Source of the DNA: Lepidurus packardi
Taxonomy: Eukaryota; Arthropoda; Branchiopoda; Notostraca; Triopsidae
NCBI GenBank assembly: GCA_023053545.1
Contig: JAKZAN010000002.1
Coordinates: forward strand, 13,326,790 to 13,390,789
Direction: 5' to 3'
DNA: 64,000 nt
The translations under genes were made by a program, and so were the position numbers. Under the pieces are notes generated by a model. The model did no database searches. It worked only from the letters and a program-made list of their open reading frames with translations, and was not told where the DNA came from. The stretch's first letter is position 1, and the number at the start of each line of letters is the position of its first letter. Positions 1 to 21,036 of this stretch are shown here, one piece after another.

Positions 1-1
1 G

Positions 2-1501
2 TTTTCGGTGAACGCGAGTTGGACCTTACCGCGGACGACCAAAGTGGTCGAGGGTTCAAGTCCCGGTGACGCTCAGGGAGTAGGATTACGATGGGAGTAT
101 TCCTGGAAAAGCAGTCCGGACTTGTCGCCAAAGTGCCAGGACCGTCGATTTGCTGGGAGTAGTGGGAAAGGATCGGAGGACGGGACCTCGGTGTTGACGT
201 TCCGGGTCGGGTTCAGCTCGCCGTCGCTTCCAATAGTGCGCCCAGTAGCGAGTTATTCTTCCGGGTATGGATCCGAAGGGACGTGCCTGGCAGCGACGTT
301 CACGGTAACGCCGGGTGGCGGCCCGAGTGCCTCCGAAGCCTTCAAAAGGAATGTTCAGCCGTACAGTCGACGCTGCAGAAGCACTTGTAGCATCGTCCTG
401 GATCAGAAAGACGGGGGCGACGCCTGGGCGGGCAAAGGTCCCAGGTTTGACTCAGGCAAGGATTCCGGAGTAGGCGGACGGCGACTCTCTTCGTCAGACA
501 CTGGCTCGTCTTGGAAAAGTCACGCGCTGCCTGACTCACATCTGTTGAAGGAGCACAAAGACAGGCTGAACGCGAGTCGGAACGCAGAGCCGAAGGTCGC
601 CAAACGCGTAGAAGACTGGGTCGGATCCCAGTCGCTGGAGCCAGTCGTTCAGCCGCGACGACCGACGTCCAAGTCGCGAAGGAAACGAGGAAAATCGAGG
701 CCGAGAACCGTTCACATTGATGTGTATTGCACGGCTTCGGAGACAGACGGAGAATCGGCGGATTCAGAGGACTCCTCCGACGATTCAGGGTCCACTTTGA
801 CCGAATCGGTAGACTGTCGGGTGCGGCGTACGCGTAAGGACCGCGCGGCGTCTTTGCCGCTTGGGTTACGGCACCCCGAAGGCGTAACGGGGCTGCTGCA
901 CGTGCTAAGCGAAAGTCGTGCGACAAGTAGCGCGGATGCCAAACCGAAGCCGGTCTTGTCCTACAAACTCAGCACTCGAGAACTACTCGAAGCGTTGGAA
1001 AAGGCGAATTTGAACCAAACAGACACTTCGTCTTCTATCGACGAAGAGGAATTGTTTGGTGATGACGTCAGCGTGTCGTCGTTACAATGGCGAGGCTCGG
1101 AGTTTGAAGAATTGGCCACGCCTAGCCGTTCCCGCGCCTCAACCGCCGCAGAAGACACTCGACAACAGATGCTCGAGTTCAGGAAACGACAGTGGAGGGC
1201 GCTGAGGTTGCCAAACAACGAAACTACAGCCCCCAAGTTGTTGCTGGCGTCCCCTTCTCCCGCGTTACTCTCCCGGCACGCGTCTCTACGCTGTCCCAGC
1301 TCAACAATGAAAACGTGTCCCGCCCCGCCAAGCTTCCAAATAGAACAACCCACGCCTCCTTCTCTGGAAAAACGCCGGTTACCCTGTGGTTCATTGTTGA
1401 GGAGTCAAACGGGCAGACCCGAGCTCGGCCGGCACACCGGCCCTTCCCGAAATTCGCTGTGTGCGTGCGCGCACTGCCGCACAGCCAAAGGAACGCTCTA
1501 A
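2..1501 (+). CDS. Unrecognised Ser-rich protein, C-terminal part (runs in from the left edge)
   Basis: This frame is open from the left edge to a TAA at 1499-1501, about 500 codons. The first in-frame start-like codon is a GTG, so the true start is probably outside the window. The product is Ser/Arg/Gly-rich and probably disordered. It has a basic patch around residues 220-235, then an acidic Ser/Asp/Glu stretch around 245-262, and a more helical, conserved-looking segment around 325-345 that includes STRELLEALEKANL. Several DSG and SSDT motifs suggest phosphorylation. I do not recognise the family. Base composition is clearly more GC-rich than the introns nearby, which supports coding. It ends only 240 bp before the first visible PKN exon, so it may be the last exon of another gene or an alternative exon of the PKN locus. 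I found no strong phase-0 donor that would join it to PKN. The last 70 codons overlap a short dispersed repeat and may not be translated. Confidence 0.5.
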   Translation, partial: FSVNASWTLPRTTKVVEGSSPGDAQGVGLRWEYSWKSSPDLSPKCQDRRFAGSSGKGSEDGTSVLTFRVGFSSPSLPIVRPVASYSSGYGSEGTCLAATFTVTPGGGPSASEAFKRNVQPYSRRCRSTCSIVLDQKDGGDAWAGKGPRFDSGKDSGVGGRRLSSSDTGSSWKSHALPDSHLLKEHKDRLNASRNAEPKVAKRVEDWVGSQSLEPVVQPRRPTSKSRRKRGKSRPRTVHIDVYCTASETDGESADSEDSSDDSGSTLTESVDCRVRRTRKDRAASLPLGLRHPEGVTGLLHVLSESRATSSADAKPKPVLSYKLSTRELLEALEKANLNQTDTSSSIDEEELFGDDVSVSSLQWRGSEFEELATPSRSRASTAAEDTRQQMLEFRKRQWRALRLPNNETTAPKLLLASPSPALLSRHASLRCPSSTMKTCPAPPSFQIEQPTPPSLEKRRLPCGSLLRSQTGRPELGRHTGPSRNSLCACAHCRTAKGTL

Positions 1502-1742
1502 AACTAACGGCCATTTTCAAAACTTCTTGTGATGTAAACAAGAAGCATTCTAATACACAAGCTTAGGGAGAGATGTTTTATAGGACTTTCACTCGGTGTT
1601 TGCAAATTCACGGGGTTTTCTGTGCTCTTAGGAGATTTGTGGTGTTTTTTCTTCATTGTCTGCGTGGTTGGGTATTGACAAGAATGAATTTAATCGGATG
1701 CATGGAAGGTATGGAATGAATTTAATGGCATGTTCTATGTAG

Positions 1743-12425
<10,683 letters not shown>

Positions 12426-13261
12426 GCAGAAGAACAAGAACCCAATCGAAGCAGCAAGAAAGCGCCAAGACTTAAAACACATTGAAAAGCAGAATTTAAA
12501 AAATGGGGAAGTAAGTTGTAAATAGGCTAACGTTGATGGGAGCCTGTGGACTTTTTTTTTTTTTAATAATTCAAAATGGAAGCAGCAATAGAGATTACTA
12601 CTACCTGCCCTGCCTTAAAAAAAGGAAGAAGAAATGCTACAATTTCTATGGTTTTTAGATAGTCTTGTTCTTTTTTTTAATTATTATTAGTAATATTATG
12701 GGTTTTCTTGTGCGTTGTGTGGAAGGCAAAGTTCCCAGTTTCTTTTTGGAAAATCCTGAACCCAAATCCATCCCAAACAGTGCCTTGAGTAGCTATTTCC
12801 TTGATTTACATTTTCTTGCGTTTCATATTTTTTTTTATTTTTTTTTCAGAGTTTTGTTTTCTCGTGTATGTCCCATTTCCCTGCCTTCCTTTTCGCGCAT
12901 TATTGTAGATTTCTCCACATTTCTGGCGTTTAATGCCCCTAATTTAAAAAGCATGCATGGCACAACTTAAAAAGGTTTTGATCAATGAAAAAAAAGGCTT
13001 TTAACTATTTAATTTGCGTCTATCGAGTTTTTTCAAAGCCAAAATACTCATTTTTGAGGAAAACGAGAGCACATGTTTGAGACAGCGTGAAAAAGGTGTG
13101 CTAAGGGCTTCATATTTCCACTCAATTGGGACTGTAAGATATATTAGAGCATCTAGGATAAAGTTACAACTGCAGCGATTTAAAAACCCATTTTATTAAT
13201 TCATATACTACTTGAATATCATAAAGATTTTTATTTTTTTTAAACCAAAAAAGGAAATGTG
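12426..13261. other. PKN 3' UTR and spacer to TSEN15
   Basis: This AT-rich stretch lies between the PKN stop and the TSEN15 stop, so the two genes converge. It probably holds both 3' UTRs. No convincing gene was seen. Confidence 0.6.
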
Positions 13262-13854
13262 TTAAGGTTTTTCTGGGGTAAGTTGAGACAGTAAATCGCT
13301 GGCGTGATGTTGGAGGAAAAGGCGTTGTTTAAGACGAACGCGATTGGTCTTATCATCCCTGGATTTCAAGGGTAAATCACTGAAGTCGCTGACTCCGGAT
13401 CGGAGTCGGTAGAATACTGCGGTGGAGTCGGTTTCTATCACCATGAGACTTAGTCTACGGGAAGGTATTTTGTTTTTTTCATTATTGCGTTGGGGGAACA
13501 TGTTTGGACAAATACCTGTCGAGGTTATGCTGACTTTTCAAGTCGACTAGCAAGTCGTCGAGCTTCGGGAAAGAAACTTGGTCGTCGGCTTGGATGGGAA
13601 CGACGCATAGTTGGGCTGTATTTTCATTGTTCCCGAGAAGATACGGGATTGGAGAGTTAGCATGTGTTGTCCAAGTGAGTCCTAGCAGTTCATCGCCTTA
13701 GGAAAGAGAGATGTTGGAGTATAGTTGTTTTGTTGGGTTCAAATTCACCTTGGCTGGCGTCGCAATCCACGTAAGTTACTTGACCTAATAAGAGTTGTTT
13801 AAGAGCGTTTTGGAGCCTTAGTAAGGTTTGAGAGTGTTCTGTGTCTTCCTCCAT
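13262..13854 (-). CDS. TSEN15: tRNA-splicing endonuclease subunit Sen15
   Basis: TSEN15 is a small structural subunit of the nuclear tRNA-intron endonuclease, pairing with the catalytic TSEN34. Exons on the minus strand are 13854-13749, 13696-13516 and 13454-13262, giving 159 residues (human about 171). The start is the ATG of MEEDTEHSQ, because the frame further upstream begins with GTG. The best family signal is MVIETDSTAVFYRLRSG in the C-terminal half, which matches the IVESDSTIVYYKL stretch of human TSEN15; AQLCVVPIQ fits the strand before it. The N-terminal half is divergent. The gene is divergent from RTRAF and convergent with PKN. All exon phases agree. The family call rests mainly on the C-terminal match. 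Confidence 0.65.
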
Positions 13855-14207
13855 TTTTAAAGCTATGGCAAGCACGTGGGTTTTTGTTTATATGTGTTCT
13901 GATATAAACAACGCCCTGTTCGAGTTCAAGTGAAAATGCGAACGGTGAAACTGGCTGCGAATGAGTTGTATAGAACTTTTTAAATAGATGGTGTTCTAGC
14001 CTATTTTTGAGTTGTTGTTAGCACGAAGTTTTAGAGAGATTATTGAGAATTGTTTTTTTAATTTATTTACAATAGCTTCGAAATTGTAGTTTCGTCAAAG
14101 TTCTACTGTGTATGGCATTTCGGGTCTTGTCAACGCGATTCGCGTTTTATCTACATCCTGCCTACTCTCAAAGTCCCCGCCCTTTAGCGAGCGTTTAAGT
14201 GTATACA
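13855..14207. promoter_or_regulatory. Bidirectional promoter between TSEN15 and RTRAF
   Basis: Only 353 bp separate the two start codons, which face away from each other, so the promoters must be shared or overlap. I see no TATA box, as expected for housekeeping genes. Confidence 0.6.
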
Positions 14208-15177
14208 ATGTTTAAGCGAAAATTAACTGCGTTAAGTTACGCAAATGCGGATACATTTAATATTACGGGTAGTTACAATCATAAATAACTGTATTTGCTT
14301 GAGAAATAACTTACAAACTTATAGAGGAATCACAATTTAGAAACTTGATCCTTTGGCTGGAGGATCAGGTTATCTGTCGCTATAAAATCGAGGAACGAGA
14401 ACCTTTGCGGGCTTTGAATTCCCCTGACTGGCCCAAAGCGCTAGAGCAGTATCTCCTTGACCTGGATTGTCCGATTAAGAGCCAAAATCGATCTCAGCTC
14501 ACGGATTGGCTGCTAACTCAAGGAATTCGCTTAGAAGTCTCAGATAATTGTATTTAGTCTAATCCCTTAATCTATTATTCTAAACTTTATCTTGTCCTTT
14601 TAGTGGAGAAGTATAAGGCGCATTTGGATGTTAAACCGAAAACGGGAGATCCTAAAATAGTTCCCATAAACCCGTTGGACAATTTAAGTTGTAAGCTTCT
14701 ATTGAAAACGTTAGAAAAACTCTCTTTTTATCTCTCTCTTTTTATCTTTACAGTTGAAAGCGCTGAATTTAAAGCTGGAGTTAATTCCTTGGCCCAGTTG
14801 TTAAAAGTACCCCAGCATCCAGATCATTTAATTACTTTGGAAGCTATCTGGCGGATAGTCAAGGAGCGATTAAACGAAACCTCGTTAAAGGCTCCCTCCA
14901 CTCTCATTCCTGAGGTAGAATAACTCTTAAACGTCGATTTAAATTGCATAGCTAACTTAGTGTTCTGAATTAGGGTGTACCGTTTCCCATAGCAGAGTCA
15001 GAATTAGGCTTTGAAACGGGAGATGAAGTTCTCAATCAAGCGGCAAAAATACTACGGCTCTTATTCATTCAAGATGTTCGAGATTTGCAGACGAAAGTCA
15101 ATGAGTGTATCGTTAACGTACAAAACTTGACGGCTAACCCGAAAACTGATACCAAAATTGGCAAAGTTGGTTTCTGA
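14208..15177 (+). CDS. RTRAF: RNA transcription, translation and transport factor (CGI-99/hCLE)
   Basis: RTRAF is a subunit of the tRNA-ligase and RNA transport complexes, shuttling between nucleus and cytoplasm. Exons are 14208-14268, 14325-14549, 14604-14690, 14754-14914 and 14974-15177, giving 245 residues (human 244). The start MFKRKLTALSY matches the conserved N-terminus. Later blocks FRNLILWLEDQ, RLEVSDNLEKYK, FKAGVNSLAQLL, GFETGDEVLNQAAKILRLL and DLQTKVNECIV follow the human order, and the ending KIGKVGF matches its C-terminus. No part is missing. The Harbinger element begins 275 bp after the stop, so the insertion left the coding region intact. Confidence 0.96.
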
Positions 15178-15355
15178 AACCCCTGAATTTCGTTTCGAGC
15201 ACATTTCCGGCATCCTATCTGCATTGTTGCTACTATTTGGTTTTGTTACAACCATCCAAATCCACTAATACTTAATTTTTTGAAAAAAATCGTGAATCTG
15301 ACCATCCGTGTCGATTTCTTTTACTTATTTGTAAATTTTTCTCTTTTTTTTTCAA

Positions 15356-15451
15356 GTTGCGTGGCAATAAGCTTTTCTTGTGTGGGTCAATAGCGAAACG
15401 AGGTTAGAACAAATGTTCGAACTTGCGTGGCAAAAGCCCTCCTGGTGTCCT
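15356..15451. repeat. Degenerate 28-bp direct repeat beside the transposon
   Basis: TTGCGTGGCAATAAGC at 15356 and TTGCGTGGCAAAAGCC at 15423 begin two related segments, each ending near TTGTGT or TGGTGT. The second copy ends at the transposon's target site. It may be part of an older repeat into which the transposon inserted. Confidence 0.5.
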
Positions 15452-15452
15452 A
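15450..15452. repeat. Target-site duplication CTA, left copy
   Basis: CTA directly precedes the left inverted repeat and is repeated directly after the right one. Harbinger elements usually duplicate TWA, so CTA is a variant. Confidence 0.8.
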
Positions 15453-15482
15453 AGGCCTTTTTCAGCGAAGGTTCAATTGTGC
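15453..15482 (+). repeat. Left terminal inverted repeat of the Harbinger element
   Basis: Thirty bases identical to the reverse complement of 18550-18579. Identity stops exactly after GTGC. Confidence 0.95.
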
Positions 15483-15610
15483 GTTGTGCCAGCACAATGT
15501 TTATATGCTCCTTCGCTGAAACGCGCCCGTGCCGCACAATATTTACATCTCGCTGCTCATTGTTTAGTTGTGCCAGCACAACTGCTGAAACACGACTGTT
15601 CGTGGGTTTA
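15483..15610. repeat. Left subterminal repeats of the element
   Basis: Short motifs recur just inside the left end: GTGCCAGCACAA twice (a near-palindrome), GCCGCACAAT, and CTGAAAC twice. The right end carries related motifs. Such subterminal motifs are typical binding sites for Harbinger proteins. Confidence 0.6.
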
Positions 15611-15735
15611 TGTCTACCTTTTCAAACGTCGATAGGACAACCAAGTGAAAGCTGTAAGTTTGCAATATTTTTAGCTGTGCCAGTCTTCCTAAATTACTTT
15701 TGGTAACCTTCTCTATTCTTTCAGTTTCAGGCAAA

Positions 15736-16985
15736 ATGTTGGAACCAGCGTTGGCACTTTGTGTCAACCACGTAATTCAGGACTTATTTGAAGAAAGTTA
15801 TTTTTCCGAAGACGAAGCAGATTCAGATGATGATTGGAGCAGTTCAGTAACTACCCTTTCTCTTGCATGCCAGGCGTTGTCTGGCATGAAGTATGCTCGA
15901 TTTGTTGGAGAGTCACAGTTCGTAACAAAATAATACTTTGGTTTAGCAAATAGTTTGGATAACAGAGATATATCTATTACAGGTTCTTACAACTTGAAGT
16001 TCCCAGCTACTCTGATGATGTCTTTCGTAGCCACTTCCGAATGAATCGAAAGACATTTGGCTGCTTGGTCTCATTCTGCGAGGCCAACTATCCATACAAC
16101 GCAGCAAGAGGTGGCCACCAGCCAATGGAAGTAGCTGAAATGTGCTACATTACCGTATGGTACCTGGCTAACCAGTGTACTATGCGGGAAATGTCAGTGT
16201 TGTTTGACCGGCACCTCACCTCTATTTGGCGTTCCATTGACAGAATCACGTCGATTCTGGAACGACACCAAGAAGAATTTATAAAGTGGCCAGCTAATGA
16301 AGAACAACCTTCGATTGCGGACCATTTTTCATTCCGGGCTGGTTTTCCTAACGCGATCGGTGCAATCGATGGAACGCACATTAAGATAGATGCACCATCA
16401 GTCGAGCAGAAATCATACCTTAACAGAAAGTTTTTTCATTCTGTTAATTTACTAGCCGTGTGTCTTCCCAATCGCGCCTTCTCATACATTTTTGCTGGGT
16501 TCCCGGGCAGTGTACATGATGCGCGTGTCTTTAAGAATTCCGGGCTCTACAGAACAACTTCAGCCGATCGGAGGAGCTTGTTCCGGAACGAATCATATCA
16601 CTTACTCGGGGACTCAGCTTTTCCGTGCCTTGACTGGCTCATTCCAGCTTTTAGGCATTCGAGTGCGAACACCCGCCAGAGAAGAAAGTTCAATGCAAAT
16701 CATTCCTCAACGAGAGTAGTAATTGAAAATTCTTTTGGCGAATTGAAAATGACCTGGCGAAGACTTTTATATGTTAAAGCACACGTTAATAGAGTGGTCC
16801 GGATAATCGTTTCCTGCTGCGTTCTACACAATCTCCGCATTCAACAACGGGATGTGGATTTTATGAATGGTGATGCTGTTGACCCGCTTGAAGAAGACAA
16901 CGGACCCGACGGCGAGGCAGAAGCCAATAATGACAGATGTGGCACGGAAAAGAGAAACAACCTTGTTGAACTAATTGGTATCTGA
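15736..16985 (+). CDS. Harbinger transposase (HARBI1-like DDE nuclease)
   Basis: This nuclease cuts and joins the transposon ends. The model has an exon from ATG 15736 to about 15911 and a second from 15983 to 16985, giving about 392 residues; the donor is weak, so that junction is approximate. The catalytic triad is visible: Asp in GAIDGTH (codon 16368), Asp in LLGDSAFP (16611) and Glu in VIENSFGELK (16725). The helix-turn-helix-like region CTMREMSVLFDRHLTSIWR lies before the first Asp. Further family blocks are FPGSVHDARVF and CCVLHNLR. There is no internal stop. The acidic N-terminal exon (FSEDEADSDDDW) is less conserved. An upstream untranslated exon is possible. Confidence 0.92.
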
Positions 16986-17044
16986 ACTTTATTTCCTGAA
17001 ATCAATATAAAAATATATATAAAACACTTTGAAACAGTAAAAAT

Positions 17045-18137
17045 CTATTCCGAGTCAGAGCTACGACGCCTCTTTTTTCCGCCTTTTTTAAGGCTTCTGA
17101 TGGCATCCACCAAGTCTGCTGTTGCTTTCAGCTTCTTTTCGTCTACTTCTTTCCGATAACGCGCTTCTTCTTCGGCTCTCACTTGTCTTTTTTGTTCGCG
17201 CTCCTAAAGAGAACACAAGTTCAGTTCTACAATTCAATTTGAAATTGTTTTTTCTGAACATACCTTCAGCATATTAATTTTTTTTTCTTCGAGCCTCTTC
17301 AGATCCTCCATGCACTTAAGCAAGTTTTCAGACTGTTCGGTTCCGCGGTTTGGTCTTCGGGGCCTAGAAGTAGATAGGGTCGTGTCTTCATCCTCCAATA
17401 AGTCATCCTTGGCAAGTTCGTTGGGTGCAGGTGCTCGTACACCACCCTGTAGGGAGTCTGACAAGGCCACTGGAGTGATCGAATGAGTTTCACCTAAAAT
17501 GAAATATTCTTAAAACTTCATTTTTTCATGCAGATTTAACAAAATACCTATGAAAGCGTGCAGTTCCTCATAGTATAAAGGAGGGCTGACATGACCGTTC
17601 CCCGTTTGATTTTTCGCTTTGTCGACGTAAGCAGAATATGTAGACTTCATTTTCCTCCACTGGGCGTATACTTTGTTTGACGCGTCAGTCTTCGGTATGT
17701 TGATGCCTTTTTGACGTAGCTGGTCTGCTACAAGATTCCAGAAAACCAGCTTTGGAGTTTTTTTGTCTTCCATCTCCGAACGTCTTTGAGAAAGAATAGC
17801 GATCAGCTTTAACCGGGCTTCATGGTCCTTGGCTCGAGCCTCCTTGCTCCTTCTGTTCGTCCACAGATCTCCGTCTTCGTCATCGTTTTCTTCTACTTGC
17901 GGACCATGTTCTTCCTGTGTTGGGAGGATCTGGAGATAGTCAGGGATGTACTGAATCGGAACGCCAAGGTGTTTGGGGGAACCTGTAAGTTCAGTCATTA
18001 AAGCAAACATATAGAAACTTTTAGAAATTGTAGTAATACTTACCGTTTGGAAAATCGACACTAAAAACAAAATGTTCTTCATCACGATGAACTATAGTTC
18101 CCCGCTGAAATATTTCCTCAAAGGTAATATGCTCCAT
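17045..18137 (-). CDS. Harbinger SANT/Myb-like DNA-binding protein
   Basis: This is the second gene of the element; its relatives help the transposase bind DNA and enter the nucleus. Exons are 18137-18044, 17982-17548, 17493-17264 and 17203-17045, giving 305 residues with all phases consistent. A trihelix/SANT-like region covers roughly residues 75-150, with LIAILSQRR, VFWNLVADQLRQKG and VYAQWRKMKSTYSAYVDKAK. The C-terminal part is a charged coiled coil (LKRLEEKKINMLKERE) ending in a basic KKGGKKRRRSSDSE, a likely nuclear signal. It is transcribed towards the transposase, with only about 60 bp between their stop codons. Confidence 0.88.
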
Positions 18138-18399
18138 GGCGTGTTAAAACGAAGGGGGGTTAACTGTGGTAAACTCTCTTCGAACGATGTCGGTATTGTG
18201 AATGAGAAACAGTGTTTACAACAACAGGAAAAGTAATGGAAAATCAAAAGAAAGTAATGAATGCGGATGTCAAGTTTCTTTTCTCCAAACTCGTGTATTT
18301 CCAGGAATAAAATTTTATTGATTCACAATCCCACAAGAGACATTTCTCGTCCCTTTCCCCATTGACTTTTGAAATTACCGCGCCAGGAAACAGGGAGCA

Positions 18400-18549
18400 G
18401 AGCTGTGGCACAGCTTTTGAGCTGTTCCCTCGATCCAAAGCACAACTGGACGCACAGTCCAAGGCACAGTCGCTGAAACAGGACTGCGCGGCACAGAAGG
18501 CACGCACAATATCGCTGAAACAGCCTGTTCCTTGCACAACCGTAGCACA
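18400..18549. repeat. Right subterminal repeats of the element
   Basis: CGCTGAAACAG occurs twice, at about 18472 and 18512. GGCACA, GCACAA and CACAGTC motifs recur between them. These mirror the motifs inside the left end. Confidence 0.6.
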
Positions 18550-18579
18550 GCACAATTGAACCTTCGCTGAAAAAGGCCT
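18550..18579 (-). repeat. Right terminal inverted repeat of the Harbinger element
   Basis: Perfect reverse complement of the left repeat, followed by the second CTA. Confidence 0.95.
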
Positions 18580-18672
18580 CTAGTGGCACGTTTTGGCATT
18601 ACCACGTGTTTATAAATGACTCCAAGTGCAACGGAGTTATTGACTTCAAATCCGTCAGTTATAAAGTAAATT

Positions 18673-20089
18673 ATGAACAGAATAGAAGAAACTAGAACTC
18701 GTGTTCTTCTCTCTGAACATGAAGTACTCCATGTGAGTATCCCACTTTGTAGATTCGTGCAAATCATGCTGATTTTACTGATTTTCTAATACTTTGTTTA
18801 TCCTTTTTTATATAGCCAACCTCAACCGACTTTCCAGGCCAATACTTTGGCTATGATGACGCATGGGACTTTGAGAAGTTTAAGAAGCAGTTCCGCATCC
18901 AGATTGTGCGTTCCAAAGGCATGGAAATGGAGTTCGATATGATTGGCGTGGATCCTGCCATAGCCAACGCCATTCGGCGAATCCTAATCTCCGAAGTTCC
19001 TTCCATGGCTATCGAGAAGGTTTTCATCTACAACAATACTTCTTTAATCCAAGATGAAGTTTTGGCCCATCGCTTGGGCCTCATTCCCTTAAAAGCGGAC
19101 CATCGCTTGTTTGAATACAGACAAGAAGGTTACATTTCCCTCTTTTAATGTCCAATTTTCGTTTGATTCGAAAAGCTTTTCATTTGTCTTATAGGCGACA
19201 CTGAAGGCACTCCAGAGGATACCCTAGAGTATCATTTGAAAGTCAAATGTACCAAAAATCCCCAAGCAGGTCCTGATGCCACTCGTCCTGAAGAAATGTA
19301 CCGTGACCATCAAGCGTTAAGTGGCCACATTCATTGGGTTCCTTTGGGAGACCAAGCTCACACTTTAAATGCAGATCGCGTAGGCGTAGTTGAAGACGAC
19401 ATTCTCATTGATAAACTGCGTCCAGGCCAGGAATTAGACATTAAATTGCATGCCGTCAAAGGTATCGGAAAGGATCATGCCAAGTTCTCGCCTGTGGGTA
19501 TGTAATTTCGCTTTAAAATTGGACTATTTGGCTTAAACTATTCTGCTATTTGGCTTTTAGCTACTGCGTACTATCGTCTCTTGCCAGAGATTACCCTGCA
19601 GCAAGAAATTGAGGGAGAAAGGGCAGAACGGCTGCAAAAGTGCTTTCTGCCGGGCGTTATTGAATTGGAAGAGAAAAACGGTACGAAACTGGTTGATTTA
19701 GTGAACGAAATCAATTCTTTATAACTTATTGTTGGGTTTTTTGTTGATTTAGGCGGGAAGAAAGTAGCTAAAGTTAAAAATGCACGCTATGATATGTGCA
19801 GTGGCAATGTGTTCCGCTACGAAGACCTTAAAGATGCGGTTAAGATTACTCGTGTCCGGAATCACTTCATTTGTAAGTATATTTAAGAGTATTTAAGAAT
19901 AGTATTTTTATATTATTTAATAATAATTCTGTATTACACACTTTAATGAAACAAAACTCTTTATTTTCCTAATGTGTAGTTAATGTCGAGTCAAGTGGCG
20001 CCCTTACTCCAGACTTATTAGTAGTGGAAGCAATCCAAGTTTTGAAAAAGAAGTGCCGGGCCTTTCTCTCTGAATTAGAAGACAAGTGA
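18673..20089 (+). CDS. POLR1C: RNA polymerases I and III subunit RPAC1
   Basis: RPAC1 (AC40) is the alpha-like assembly subunit shared by RNA polymerases I and III, pairing with RPAC2. Exons are 18673-18732, 18816-19128, 19195-19497, 19561-19680, 19753-19872 and 19980-20089, giving 341 residues (human 346). Signature blocks include [32 protein letters not shown] and [12 protein letters not shown]. Exons and phases are consistent from ATG to stop, and nothing appears truncated. The transposon ends 93 bp upstream of the start codon, so the element lies within or next to this gene's promoter, which could affect expression. Confidence 0.96.
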
Positions 20090-20183
20090 GCACGTGGACA
20101 TTCAATTGTATTTCCCGAAAACCATAAAAATGTGAAGGATGTAAGCTCCAAGGTAAAAGTTGACAAGTTTGTTGCAAGTTTGT

Positions 20184-20978
20184 TCAAGCGCTTGGCTGAC
20201 CTTTAGCCAGCTTGTGAATATCACCATTTTCAAGAATTTCGACCCCTGATTCCTTCTCGGTCAGAGAATTCAGCACCATTGCTTTGGCCACGGTCGAGGT
20301 TGGAATGCTTAGCTTTCCCCACACGTCTAAGGATCCAATCAAAGTTTGAGCGACTTTTTCGGCTGGACGACTCTGGTTTCGATCACAGAGGAGCAACGCC
20401 GGACTAAACGACATTCAAGAAAGAAGGAAAACAACCTTTAATTCTATGAATTTACATACATTTAAGAAGGTAATTTAGAAAGTAGAAGCGGCTTTAAAGG
20501 ACAAACAGAATAGGAAATACCGGTAAATAGAGAGTCGAGGGAATTGGAGCTCCTTGACAGCAGCTTCGATTTGTCCTTTCGTTTTGGGATAGAGTAACCA
20601 GGAATTGGCATTGGCACCTTGGGACGTGACCAGATGGAAATGCTTGCACTCCCCTTCTTTGGCTAATTTGGCGGTTTGCAGGACGTAGTCATAATCCACG
20701 CGAACGAATCCTTGAGCTCCAGATTGTGCTCTCGTTGTGCCCAGACAGCAGAAGCCCACGTCAAAGCCTTTAAACTTGTCGGCGTAGTCTTGCAGCTTTT
20801 CGAAATCAACCAATTCTTGCTGGATTTTACTGGCGTCGGGCTCGGGTAAGTCGAGTTTTCGACGGCCAATGATAACAACTTTACTGAAGTTTTCATTGTT
20901 AACCAAGTGCTTCACGACCTCTTTGCCTACTTCGCCTGTTGCTCCCACTACAAACACGGCAAGATTTTTGGCCGACAT
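20184..20978 (-). CDS. HTATIP2: HTATIP2/TIP30-like oxidoreductase
   Basis: This is an atypical short-chain dehydrogenase of the TIP30 family, NADPH-binding, linked to nuclear import and endosome trafficking in vertebrates. Exons are 20978-20521 and 20403-20184, giving 225 residues (human 242). The dinucleotide motif is VVGATGEVGKEV near the N-terminus. Other family blocks are VVIIGRRKLDLPE, DVGFCCLGTTRAQSGAQGF, HFHLVTSQGANANSWLLYP and KTKGQIE; the tyrosine of the YxxxK site is in YPKTK. The C-terminal exon is more divergent. It converges with POLR1C, the two stops being only 94 bp apart. Confidence 0.92.
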
Positions 20979-21036
20979 GGTATGTTTAGGATCAACACTT
21001 GGGAAATGTCAGATTTTATGTAAAATTACAGCGACA

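Larger units (their letters stand above)
15453..18579 (+). mobile_element. PIF/Harbinger DNA transposon, complete, about 3.13 kb
   Basis: Perfect 30-bp terminal inverted repeats (15453-15482 and 18550-18579) start AGGCCTTTTTCAGCGAAGG. They are flanked by a perfect 3-bp duplication, CTA (15450-15452 and 18580-18582). Inside are a DDE transposase (+) and a SANT/Myb-like protein (-), transcribed towards each other, which is the usual two-gene layout of the superfamily. Both genes are open over their full length in consistent exon models. Identical repeats, an intact duplication and open genes suggest a recent insertion that may still be autonomous. It sits between RTRAF and POLR1C and disrupts neither. 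Confidence 0.95.

Noticed and set aside
53..70. GGGTTCAAGTCCCGG resembling a tRNA T-arm and B box
   Set aside because: No matching acceptor stem, D-arm or anticodon arm around it; it lies in an open coding frame.
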